Shown here piece by piece: positions 1-7,312 of a stretch of DNA of 64,000 bases. The notes below the pieces were generated by a model. It did not search any database, had not been told where the DNA came from, and saw nothing but the letters and a program-made list of their open reading frames with translations. Made by a program: the position numbers and the translations under genes. Within the stretch, counting starts at the first letter, position 1, and the number at the start of each line of letters is the position of its first letter. This DNA comes from Convivina intestini. Its GTDB lineage: Bacteria > Bacillota > Bacilli > Lactobacillales > Lactobacillaceae. The stretch lies in the NCBI RefSeq assembly GCF_003096575.1, contig NZ_QEKT01000006.1, positions 26,918 through 90,917 of the forward strand, given 5' to 3'.

Positions 1-316
1 TATAGAAACCAGTAGCTTCCAATACGTATTCAACGCCATCGTTTTTAACCCATGGAATATTGCGAGCATCACGTTCAGCGTAAACAGTATAGTGCTTACC
101 ATCAACGATGATACCAGTTTCGTCAGCTGAAACTTCAGCATCCAAAGTACCGTGAGTTGAATCATACTTTAGCAAGTATGCCAACATTGATGGGCTAGTC
201 AAGTCGTTGATTGCTGCAACTTCAACATCAGCGGCTGAAGCACCCAACTCCAAAATACGGCGGAATGCCAAACGACCAATACGACCGAATCCGTTAATAC
301 CAATCTTTACAGTCAT
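1..316 (-). CDS. gap: Glyceraldehyde-3-phosphate dehydrogenase, N-terminal part
   Basis: Glycolytic enzyme converting glyceraldehyde 3-phosphate, NAD+ and phosphate to 1,3-bisphosphoglycerate in the cytoplasm. Only the first 105 codons lie in the window; the gene runs off the left edge. The reverse-strand translation begins MTVKIGINGFGRIGRLAFRR, the NAD-binding Rossmann signature of GAPDH, and continues with a recognisable AINDL segment and an LKYDSTHG-type motif. The ATG at 316 follows a GGAGGTCTC ribosome binding site. The catalytic cysteine lies outside the window. Identification is firm. Confidence 0.95.
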   Translation of the reverse strand, partial: MTVKIGINGFGRIGRLAFRRILELGASAADVEVAAINDLTSPSMLAYLLKYDSTHGTLDAEVSADETGIIVDGKHYTVYAERDARNIPWVKNDGVEYVLEATGFY

Positions 317-363
317 GTGTGTAGAGACCTCCAATTCATTTTTTGACTTTTGTCAACGCATTT

Positions 364-369
364 ATTATA
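364..369 (-). promoter_or_regulatory. Probable gap promoter, -10 box
   Basis: Reverse strand reads TATAAT about 48 bases upstream of the gap ATG. No good -35 hexamer is visible at 17 bases (TCGCCC), so this rests on the perfect -10 box and its position. Confidence 0.45.
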
Positions 370-563
370 ACACAAAGCACTCTTTTGGGCGAAGTGCTAA
401 GCCGACTTAGTGAAATTGTTTCAAAAGTAATCCAGGTGTATTCCAGTAGAAAAACAATAAAGATTTAGGCACATTTTCATCTCAAAATTAGAATAATTTA
501 ATGCTAAAATAGAAATTAATATTTTAGATAATTGTGGAGAAAAAAAGAGAGGTTTAATCAACT

Positions 564-1064
564 ATGGCTAATAACCATACTCGTAGAATTGCTGTTTTAA
601 GTGTCATCATCGCTGCTAATGTCGCCCTATCCTATATTGTTAAAATCCCTATCCCCGCTACTTCTGGTTTTGTAAATCTAGTCGAAGCCGGCATTTTTCT
701 AGTAGCACTACTAGGTGGGGCTCGCAGTGGTTTAATTGTCGGTGGCATGAGTGGCTTTTTACTAGATATTCTAGCGGGTTATCCGCAATGGATGTTCTTT
801 TCGCTAATTATTCATGGTTTGGAAGGCTGGTTAGTCGGCTATCTTGGTTACAATAAAAAATGGCCTCAGCAAACTTTAGCTATCATCCTTGGTGCAGTAG
901 TCATGCTGATTGGCTATGTTATTGCCGGTGCCATCTTGGTTAATTGGCCCGCCGGTTGGGCTTCTATTCCTGGTAATATTGCCCAAAATATTATGGGCTT
1001 AATTGTCGCCTTAATTCTAATGCCCGCCCTAAAGCGCGTACCAGCAATCACTTCCTACCTATAA
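564..1064 (+). CDS. ECF transporter S component (PF07155-like), orphan
   Basis: A 166-residue, very hydrophobic protein with about five membrane segments. The N-terminal half has the pattern of substrate-binding S components of energy-coupling-factor vitamin transporters: a short basic start, KIPIP in the first loop, then FVNLVEAGIFLVALLGG and a glycine-rich GGMSGFLLDILAGYP loop. S components of this group share the EcfA/A'/T energising module, which is not encoded nearby. Start ATG follows AGAGAGG. The substrate cannot be told from sequence; riboflavin or thiamine-precursor types are related. It is a single-gene unit ending at the terminator at 1072. Confidence 0.75.
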   Translation: MANNHTRRIAVLSVIIAANVALSYIVKIPIPATSGFVNLVEAGIFLVALLGGARSGLIVGGMSGFLLDILAGYPQWMFFSLIIHGLEGWLVGYLGYNKKWPQQTLAIILGAVVMLIGYVIAGAILVNWPAGWASIPGNIAQNIMGLIVALILMPALKRVPAITSYL

Positions 1065-1069
1065 CGAAA

Positions 1070-1092
1070 AGCAGAGAAAACTCTGTTTTTTT
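1070..1092 (+). terminator. Rho-independent terminator of the ECF S-component gene
   Basis: CAGAG-AAAA-CTCTG hairpin followed by seven T residues, just after the stop codon at 1064. Confidence 0.75.
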
Positions 1093-1157
1093 ATTGTAAA
1101 TATTTTCATTTGGTATAGCTTATATTTTCATTTAATCTAGTTTGCCCTGTAAGGGAG

Positions 1158-1163
1158 TATAAT
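1158..1163 (+). promoter_or_regulatory. Promoter -10 for the disulfide-reductase-like gene
   Basis: Perfect TATAAT 32 bases before the ATG at 1196; no clear -35 hexamer at normal spacing. Confidence 0.45.
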
Positions 1164-1195
1164 AGTAGGTGGTATACCTGTAAGGAGGATTGAAA

Positions 1196-2533
1196 ATGAC
1201 TGAAAACTATGATTATGATGTGCTTTATCTCGGAAGTGGTCACGCGGCCTTTGATGGGGCCGGCATTTTAACTGCAGCAGGTAAGCGAGTAGCCTTTGTT
1301 GAAGAGGATAAAATTGGTGGCACCTGCCCCAACTGGGGATGTAATGCTAAAATCCTACTAGAATATCCGGTGGCCTTAGCACGCCAAATTAAAGATTCCA
1401 ATGGCATTCTAGATGGGAACGGTAAAATCGATTGGGTAAAAAACCAGGCTCATAAACGTCAAGTATTGGACGATTTACCTGATATTTTACAAAATATTTT
1501 TGAAGGATTAGGCGTAACCTACCTATTTGGACAGGGTAAGTTTGTTGATGCCCACACGATTCAAATCAATAACCAGCAAGTAACGGCTGATAAAATTGTC
1601 ATTGCCACTGGTGAACATTCACACCGCTTGGACATTGAGGGGCGTGAGCTATTACATGATTCCAAAGACTTTTTGGCCATGGCCCAGATGCCGGAAGAAA
1701 TGGTCATTATTGGTGGTGGATACATCGCCATGGAAAGTGCCAGTATGGCCGTAGCCGCTGGTGCTAAAGTTACCGTTATTTTGCATAACGATCGGCCATT
1801 GAGCGCCTTTTACGCAAAATTTGTTAAAAAATTAATGGCCGACTTAGAAGCTCAAGGGGTCAATTTCATCGTTAACGCCAATACCCAGTCCGTTCAAGAA
1901 ACTGCAAATGGTTTGTTGGTCAAAACCGATATCGGTGAATTAAAAACTGAATGGGTTTTGGATGCTACCGGCCGAGTGCCCAATACGCAAAATATTGGCC
2001 TCGATGAAATTGGTGTGGCCTACAGTAAGCACGGTATTATTGTAAATGATCATCTCCAAACATCGGTTGATAACGTTTATGCTGCTGGGGATGTTGTGGA
2101 TAAGGTCGTACCAAAGTTAACCCCAACAGCAACCTTTGAATCACAGTATCTAAGTCAACTATTCATTGGTCAAACCCAAGAAGCAATTGATTACCCCGCC
2201 ATTGCAACCAATCTCTTTACCAGTCCACGAATTGCTCAAGCTGGCATTAGTGTGGAAAAGGCGCAAGCAGAACCAGACAAATACACAGTCGTCGAAAAAG
2301 ATGTAATGGGTGATTGGTACCGACATGTCGATTATGAAAAGGCCGGTGAAATTGCCTTGGTCTATGATCAAGATCATCGTTTAGTAGGAGCCACCGAAAT
2401 TTCTGAACGCGCTGAAGATATTATTAACAGCTTACTTCCAGCAATTGAATTCGGCTACACACCAGAACAACTGGCTCGTTTGGTTACCATTTTCCCCACC
2501 ATTGGTTATTCTGCCTTTGGGGAATTGGGTTAA
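1196..2533 (+). CDS. FAD/NAD(P)-dependent disulfide reductase-family oxidoreductase
   Basis: 445-residue class I pyridine nucleotide-disulfide oxidoreductase, the family of glutathione reductase, mercuric reductase and dihydrolipoamide dehydrogenase. It has an N-terminal FAD fold (LGSGHAAFDGAG), the redox pair in GGTCPNWGCNAK (C-x4-C), the NAD(P) fold IIGGGYIAMESASMA, and the second FAD motif VYAAGDVVDK. The C-terminal His-Glu dyad, normally in an HPT context, is replaced: the sequence reads TIFPTIGYSA, so the usual proton-relay histidine is missing. The ATG at 1196 is preferred over TTG at 1190 because AAGGAGG ends seven bases before it. No pyruvate dehydrogenase genes are adjacent, so a stand-alone role is likely. 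Substrate unknown. Confidence 0.85.
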   Translation: MTENYDYDVLYLGSGHAAFDGAGILTAAGKRVAFVEEDKIGGTCPNWGCNAKILLEYPVALARQIKDSNGILDGNGKIDWVKNQAHKRQVLDDLPDILQNIFEGLGVTYLFGQGKFVDAHTIQINNQQVTADKIVIATGEHSHRLDIEGRELLHDSKDFLAMAQMPEEMVIIGGGYIAMESASMAVAAGAKVTVILHNDRPLSAFYAKFVKKLMADLEAQGVNFIVNANTQSVQETANGLLVKTDIGELKTEWVLDATGRVPNTQNIGLDEIGVAYSKHGIIVNDHLQTSVDNVYAAGDVVDKVVPKLTPTATFESQYLSQLFIGQTQEAIDYPAIATNLFTSPRIAQAGISVEKAQAEPDKYTVVEKDVMGDWYRHVDYEKAGEIALVYDQDHRLVGATEISERAEDIINSLLPAIEFGYTPEQLARLVTIFPTIGYSAFGELG

Positions 2534-2554
2534 TTATTAGTCTTGATACCATCA

Positions 2555-2586
2555 AAAAAACACTTTGCTCACGCAAAGTGTTTTTT
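2555..2586. terminator. Bidirectional terminator between the oxidoreductase gene and metG
   Basis: CACTTTGC-TCAC-GCAAAGTG hairpin with A residues on the left and T residues on the right. It can end both converging transcripts. Confidence 0.85.
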
Positions 2587-2592
2587 AATTAG

Positions 2593-4632
2593 TTATTCAA
2601 TTCCTGAACCCGGTTCAATCGAGTCGGGCAAAATCGTAACCGTGACAATATCATGCTTTTCAGCAGATAAAATCATCCCCTGACTTAATTCACCAGCCAT
2701 CTTCCGTGGTTTCATGTTGGCCACAATCACCACCATTTTACCTAGCAAAACTTCTGGTTCTGGATACCACTGACGAATACCAGAAAGAATTTGACGATCA
2801 TTACCGGAACCGTCATCCAAAGTAAATTTAATTAGCTTCTTAGATTTAGGCAACAATTCAGCCCCTGTGATTTTTGCCGCAACTAACTGAATTTTATCAA
2901 AGTCATCATATTCAATTGGCGCCTTAACATCAACTGCTAATTCTTGAGCTTCTTGCTTCTTGGCCGCTTCTTTGACAGCCCGTCCTTTTCCCTTAGTATC
3001 CTTAGAAACCAAGCCCGAAATAAACTTAACTTCGGCTTCCATATCCAAACGAGGGAAAATTGGCTCACCCTTAGCGACAACCTTACCACCAGCAGGAAGT
3101 TGGTCAAAGGCCAAGCCTTCTAATTTTATGCCTTCTTCAGGATAATCCAAACCTAATTGAGCAAAAATTTGTTTAGGTGCCTGGGTCATAACGGGTTGAA
3201 TCAATACGGCAATAACCCGCAAGGCACCCGCCAAATGCGCCATAACATCAGTTAACTCAGTAATCTTAGTATTGGTATTATCATGTTGAGCTTCCTTGGC
3301 CAAAACCCAAGGCTGAGTTTCATCAATGTACTTGTTAGCCCGACGAACAATCGCCCAAACATCCTCAATGGCATCAGCAGTCCGAATATCTTTAAAGTGC
3401 TTTTGGTAATCAGCAATGCTTTGGGTAATGGTGGTAACTAGCTCTTGATCAAAGGGGGTTTTACCCGTATCTAAGGCTGGCACAACGCCATCAACGTACT
3501 TGTTAATCATCGCCACAGTCCGGTTTAACAAGTTACCCAAGTCATTGGCTAAATCATAGTTAATTCGGGAAACAAAGTCTTCTGGTGTAAAGACACCGTC
3601 ATTACCAAATGGCATCGAGCGAAGCAAGTAGTAACGAACGGCATCCAAACCGTAACGTTCTTCTAAGACTTCTGGGTAAATGACATTTCCCTTAGACTTA
3701 GACATCTTGCCGTCCTTCATGACTAACCAACCATGACCAATAATCTCTTCAGGCAATTCCAAACCTAAAGCATGGAGCATAATTGGCCAATAAATCGTGT
3801 GGAAGCGGACAATTTCTTTTCCAACTAATTGAACATTAGCTGGCCAGAACTTTTGGAAAAGTTCATCTTGATCACTGCCATAGCCAAGAGCCGTAATATA
3901 GTTGGCTAGCGCATCGATCCAGACATAAATGACGTGCTTTTCATCACCAGGAACAGGCACTCCCCAGTTAAAGGAAGTCCGAGTAACCGCTAAGTCTTCT
4001 AAACCAGGTTCGATGAAATTGTGAATCATTTCATTCATCCGTGATTCTGGTTGAATAAAATCTGGATGACTATGGTAATAATCAACCAACCAGTCAGCAT
4101 ATTTACTCATCTTGAAGAAGTAAGTTTCTTCTTGAACTCGCTCCACTTCATGGCCTGAAGGGGCAATTCCACCGGTTACCTGTCCCTCGCTATTGCGGAA
4201 CACTTCGGCTAACTGTGACTCAGTAAAGTATTCTTCATCAGAAACTGAGTACCAGCCTTCATATTTACCCTTGTAAATATCACCTTTTTCTAACAAGGTC
4301 TCAAAGATTTTTTGAACTGCTTTTTCATGATCTGCTTCAGTTGTTCGGATAAAACGATCATAAGAAATATCCATCAATTGCCACAAATCTTTAATTTGCT
4401 TGGCCATACCGTCTAAATAAGCCATCTCAGTGGTACCGGCCGCTTCGGCCTTTTGTTGGATTTTCAAACCGTGCTCGTCGGTTCCGGTGAGGAAGAAAAC
4501 ATCATCCCCTAATAAACGATGATAACGGGCAGCCGCATCGGCCAACACCGTCGTATAAGTATTACCCAATTGTAATTTACCGGATGGGTAATAAATTGGG
4601 GTGGTGATATAAAAAGTATTTTTCGCTGACAT
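2593..4632 (-). CDS. metG: Methionyl-tRNA synthetase with C-terminal tRNA-binding domain
   Basis: Charges tRNA-Met with methionine. 679 residues: class I catalytic domain beginning TFYITTPIYYPSGKLQLGN, LTGTDEHG, an HGWLVMKDGKMSKSKGN loop, an anticodon-binding helical domain, and a C-terminal EMAP/Trbp111-like domain (about residues 570-679: DFDKIQLVAAKI, KPRKMAGELSQGM) used for dimerisation and tRNA binding. The ATG at 4632 is chosen over an upstream in-frame start because MSAKNTFYITTP matches the family N-terminus and the intervening sequence looks non-coding. The HIGH signature is unusual: QLGN, with glutamine at the first histidine position. No T-box precedes it. Confidence 0.95.
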   Translation of the reverse strand: MSAKNTFYITTPIYYPSGKLQLGNTYTTVLADAAARYHRLLGDDVFFLTGTDEHGLKIQQKAEAAGTTEMAYLDGMAKQIKDLWQLMDISYDRFIRTTEADHEKAVQKIFETLLEKGDIYKGKYEGWYSVSDEEYFTESQLAEVFRNSEGQVTGGIAPSGHEVERVQEETYFFKMSKYADWLVDYYHSHPDFIQPESRMNEMIHNFIEPGLEDLAVTRTSFNWGVPVPGDEKHVIYVWIDALANYITALGYGSDQDELFQKFWPANVQLVGKEIVRFHTIYWPIMLHALGLELPEEIIGHGWLVMKDGKMSKSKGNVIYPEVLEERYGLDAVRYYLLRSMPFGNDGVFTPEDFVSRINYDLANDLGNLLNRTVAMINKYVDGVVPALDTGKTPFDQELVTTITQSIADYQKHFKDIRTADAIEDVWAIVRRANKYIDETQPWVLAKEAQHDNTNTKITELTDVMAHLAGALRVIAVLIQPVMTQAPKQIFAQLGLDYPEEGIKLEGLAFDQLPAGGKVVAKGEPIFPRLDMEAEVKFISGLVSKDTKGKGRAVKEAAKKQEAQELAVDVKAPIEYDDFDKIQLVAAKITGAELLPKSKKLIKFTLDDGSGNDRQILSGIRQWYPEPEVLLGKMVVIVANMKPRKMAGELSQGMILSAEKHDIVTVTILPDSIEPGSGIE

Positions 4633-4675
4633 ATGAGTCTCTCTTTCTAGCCCTAATGGCGGGCCAATTAGCTTT

Positions 4676-4681
4676 ATTATA
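4676..4681 (-). promoter_or_regulatory. metG promoter -10
   Basis: Reverse-strand TATAAT gives a short 5' leader of roughly 37 bases; the -35 region is weak. Confidence 0.45.
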
Positions 4682-4859
4682 TCAAATTTTAATAGACCAG
4701 GAAGTCTGATAAGCCATCCTAAGGATAGTAATGACAAAGCTAATTAGTAACTAGGCCAATCTTATAAATAATATAAAACAAACAGACAAAGTCCTCGAAA
4801 ATAATCGATACAATAGAAAAACAGAGTTAAACCAATTACAAGTATAACAATAGTTACAG

Positions 4860-4888
4860 TTGACAAAGGATGATAAGACCGCTAAACT
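4860..4888 (+). promoter_or_regulatory. Promoter of the cystine transporter operon
   Basis: TTGACA at 4860-4865, 17-base spacer, TAAACT at 4883-4888. Transcription would start near 4895, just before the leader-peptide ribosome binding site. The stretch from 4682 to 4859 between this promoter and metG shows no gene that I can support. Confidence 0.75.
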
Positions 4889-4910
4889 GATGGATATGTT
4901 GGAGGATATT

Positions 4911-4964
4911 ATGTCATTATTGAACACGACTAACTCAGTTTGTTTAACGCCGGGCGCTTGTTAG
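4911..4964 (+). CDS. Cysteine-containing leader peptide (17 codons)
   Basis: A short ORF encoding MSLLNTTNSVCLTPGAC, preceded by a perfect GGAGG five bases before the ATG and lying between a consensus promoter and an intrinsic terminator. Cysteine is codon 11 and again the last codon. The reading frame ends within the first of several competing RNA helices, the arrangement of amino-acid-sensing attenuation leaders such as trpL. The genes after the terminator encode a TcyABC-like cystine importer, so the codon content fits the operon's function. Inference: ribosome stalling at Cys-11 when charged tRNA-Cys is scarce lets transcription continue. It is too short for homology-based gene finding. 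Confidence 0.7.
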   Translation: MSLLNTTNSVCLTPGAC

Positions 4965-5050
4965 CACCGGTATTTTGACGTATATTTTCTACACTTCAAA
5001 ATCATCGTAACTAGCAAACCGCCCTAGCCTTTATCTGGGGCGGTTTTTTT
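4949..5050 (+). promoter_or_regulatory. Candidate cysteine attenuator (competing RNA helices)
   Basis: Three mutually exclusive elements. A protector hairpin: CCGG 4950-4953 with CCGG 4967-4970, plus GCT/AGC inside. An antiterminator: GGGCG 4952-4956 with CGCCC 5020-5024, and TTGTTAG 4958-4964 with CTAGCAA 5011-5017 (one G-U pair). A terminator: AACCGCCC 5017-5024 with GGGCGGTT 5038-5045, then a T run. The antiterminator uses both the 3' end of the leader ORF and the left arm of the terminator. A ribosome stalled at Cys-11 would open the protector hairpin but leave TTGTTAG free; a ribosome at the stop codon would cover it. Confidence 0.65.
5016..5050 (+). terminator. Attenuator terminator before tcyA
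   Basis: GC-rich hairpin AACCGCCC/GGGCGGTT followed by seven T residues, 21 bases upstream of the tcyA start; it precedes rather than follows genes. Confidence 0.85.
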
Positions 5051-5070
5051 ATGTACAGGGGGATTCGGAT

Positions 5071-5859
5071 ATGAAAAAAGTTATTATTCTATTAGTTGGT
5101 ATATTGGTCGTAATCGGTGGTATCGTTGGAATTACCCAGTATTACAGCCAAAGTCGTCAATCTGAAACAATCACCAAAGGGACTTTAACCGTCGGTTTAG
5201 AGGGAACTTATGCCCCGTTTTCCTATCGTGAAAATGGTAAGTTAACTGGTTATGAAGTCGATGTCGCCCAAGCCGTCGGCGATAAACTACACCTAAAAAC
5301 AAAATTTGTCCAAACGAAATGGGATTCCTTAATTGCTGGTTTAGGCAGTAATCGTTACGATGTTGTCATGAACAATGTTGGGATTACCCCTGAACGTAAA
5401 AAAACTTACCGCTTAGCAACACCTTATATTTATCCTAAAACAGTACTAATCAAGCGTAGTGATGATCAGAACCTGACCAATCTAGAGAGTATCAAGGGTA
5501 AGAAGATGGCCCAATCAACGACTTCTAATTATGGTCAAATTGCCCGCGATCATGGCGCCGAGATTGTCGCTGTTCCAGGCATTGTTGAAGCCATGAATTT
5601 AATTAATACTAACCGAGCTGAAGGTTCGCTAAACGACTTAGGGGCCTTTGCCGCTTGGCAAAAGCAAAATGCTAACGCTGATTTAACAACAGTTGATATT
5701 TCTAGTGAAGTTAAGTCACAACCGTCCGGTCCACTTCTTAAAAAAGACAACATCAAACTAGAAAAAGATATCAGTAAGGCAATTGAAGAGTTAGAAAAAG
5801 ATGGTACTTTAACTAAGTTATCAATGAAATACTTTGGTACTGACTTATCCCATGAATAA
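5071..5859 (+). CDS. tcyA: Cystine-type ABC transporter substrate-binding protein
   Basis: 262-residue extracytoplasmic solute-binding protein (SBP family 3). After an N-terminal hydrophobic segment (residues 4-23) it has GTLTVGLEGTYAPFSYRENG, LTGYEVDVAQAVG, KWDSLIAGLGSNRYDVVMNNVGITPERK and AQSTTSNYG, closely resembling the L-cystine receptor TcyA of Bacillus subtilis as I remember it. There is no lipobox cysteine, so it is probably held by an uncleaved or signal-peptidase I type N-terminus. The whole protein has no cysteine. First gene after the cysteine attenuator and operonic with the permease and ATPase. Cystine specificity is inferred from similarity and the leader. Confidence 0.85.
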   Translation: MKKVIILLVGILVVIGGIVGITQYYSQSRQSETITKGTLTVGLEGTYAPFSYRENGKLTGYEVDVAQAVGDKLHLKTKFVQTKWDSLIAGLGSNRYDVVMNNVGITPERKKTYRLATPYIYPKTVLIKRSDDQNLTNLESIKGKKMAQSTTSNYGQIARDHGAEIVAVPGIVEAMNLINTNRAEGSLNDLGAFAAWQKQNANADLTTVDISSEVKSQPSGPLLKKDNIKLEKDISKAIEELEKDGTLTKLSMKYFGTDLSHE

Positions 5860-5873
5860 ATAGCAAAGGAATA

Positions 5874-6581
5874 ATGCCTACTATGTCGGAATTTTTTGAA
5901 TTAGCAGTCAAATATCTACCCAGCCTACTCCAAGCAGCGCTACAGTATACGATTCCCTTGACAATAATGTCCTTTAGCTTAGGACTAGTATTTGCCTTAG
6001 TGACTGCTTTAATTCGTCTCAGCCAATCACCCAAGAATGAATGGGCAGCCGCCTTTTTAAAAATATTAAAGGGGTTTGCGGCCTTTTATGTCTGGACTTT
6101 TCGTTCCACCCCCCTCATTGTGCAGTTATTCATTGTTTTTTACGGGCTCCCCAATGCTCATATTAGTTTTTTTGCCAATGCATGGGTATCGGCAATCACT
6201 GTTTTCTCACTTAATACTGGTGCCTATGCTTCCGAAACCATTCGAGCGGCGATTTTATCAGTACCGCACGTTCAAAAGGAAGCCGGTCTTTCGTTAGGCA
6301 TGTCTAACTGGGAAGTTTATCTTTATGTCGTTTTGCCACAAGCAGCTCGGATTTCAATTCCACCGCTAAGTAACTCCCTAATTTCTTTACTAAAGGATAC
6401 TTCCTTAGCCAGCGTCATTACCATCGTGGAAATGTTTTATCTTAGTCAGCAAATTGCAGCCCAAAACTATCGTATTTTATCTATGTATATTTTAGTCGCT
6501 ATCGTTTATGCCTTTTTAACTTCGATTTTGTCAATCGGACAGCACTATTTAGAAATTTATACGTCGAGGTTTGCTCAATGA
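5874..6581 (+). CDS. tcyB: Cystine-type ABC transporter permease
   Basis: 235-residue membrane protein of the polar amino acid permease family (HisMQ type), five or so membrane segments. The FRSTPLIVQLFIVFYGLP segment, the ETIRAAILSVPHVQKEAGLSLGMSNWEVYLYVVLPQA coupling loop (EAA motif) that contacts the ATPase, and SLISLLKDTSLASVITIVEM are all present. Start: ATG 5874 lies only three bases after AAAGGA; ATG 5883 (MSEFFELAV) is an alternative. It contains no cysteine. Its stop overlaps the ATPase start (ATGA), so translation is coupled. Confidence 0.9.
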   Translation: MPTMSEFFELAVKYLPSLLQAALQYTIPLTIMSFSLGLVFALVTALIRLSQSPKNEWAAAFLKILKGFAAFYVWTFRSTPLIVQLFIVFYGLPNAHISFFANAWVSAITVFSLNTGAYASETIRAAILSVPHVQKEAGLSLGMSNWEVYLYVVLPQAARISIPPLSNSLISLLKDTSLASVITIVEMFYLSQQIAAQNYRILSMYILVAIVYAFLTSILSIGQHYLEIYTSRFAQ

Positions 6582-7312
6582 TTACAGTCAATAATTTAAC
6601 AAAAAAATATCCAGACCAAGTCGCGCTAGATAATATTACAACAACCTTTCCAGTCCATCAGACTACTGCTATCTTAGGACCTTCTGGTTCCGGAAAATCT
6701 ACGCTACTAAGGTCACTAAATTTATTAGAACAACCCACTAGTGGCGAAATGATTTTAGATGATTTACAAGTAGATTTTAGCCAGGTCATCAGTAACCCAA
6801 CAATTTTAAAAGTACGTCAACAGTTTGGCATGGTTTTTCAAGAAAAAGCTTTGTTTACCCACTTAGATGTGTTGCATAATTTAACTGAGGGATTAATTCA
6901 CGTTAAGAAATTAACCAAAACCGAGGCTAACCAGCAAGCTTTAGATCTTTTAGAACAATTTGAGATGACCGAATTAGCTGATCGCTTTCCCTATCAACTC
7001 TCCGGTGGCCAACAACAGCGAATCGCAATTATTCGTGCCTTAGCCATGCACCCCCAATATCTACTCTTAGACGAACCAACCAGTGCCTTGGATCCTGAAT
7101 TAGAAGCACAAGTGTTGCGCATTCTCAGGAATTTAGCTGAGCAAAATACTTCCATGATTATTGTGACTCATAATATGTCCTTTGCCCGTCAGGTTGCCGA
7201 TCGCATTTTATTTATCGATCATGGTCACTTAGGCTATCAAGGTGACACAGAAAAATTCTTTACTTCTGACAACCAACGGATTCAACAATTCTTAGGAGCA
7301 ATGACTTTCTAA
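6578..7312 (+). CDS. tcyC: Cystine-type ABC transporter ATP-binding protein
   Basis: 244-residue ABC ATPase driving the importer. Walker A GPSGSGKST, Q-loop FGMVFQEKALF, signature LSGGQQQR, Walker B YLLLDEPTSALDP and H-loop VTHNM are all intact. It overlaps the permease by four bases and the following nuclease gene by one (TAATG). No cysteine in the protein. Confidence 0.92.
   Translation: MITVNNLTKKYPDQVALDNITTTFPVHQTTAILGPSGSGKSTLLRSLNLLEQPTSGEMILDDLQVDFSQVISNPTILKVRQQFGMVFQEKALFTHLDVLHNLTEGLIHVKKLTKTEANQQALDLLEQFEMTELADRFPYQLSGGQQQRIAIIRALAMHPQYLLLDEPTSALDPELEAQVLRILRNLAEQNTSMIIVTHNMSFARQVADRILFIDHGHLGYQGDTEKFFTSDNQRIQQFLGAMTF

Noticed and set aside
564..1064. Possible biotin transporter BioY
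   Set aside because: Size and topology fit any ECF S component, but the VNLVEAGIFLVALLGG region resembles the PF07155 group rather than BioY, so no vitamin was assigned.
4895..5050. T-box or SAM riboswitch upstream of the cystine transporter
   Set aside because: No GNGGTACCGCG T-box core, no Stem I elements and no SAM aptamer sequence. The short leader ORF with Cys codons explains the terminator better.
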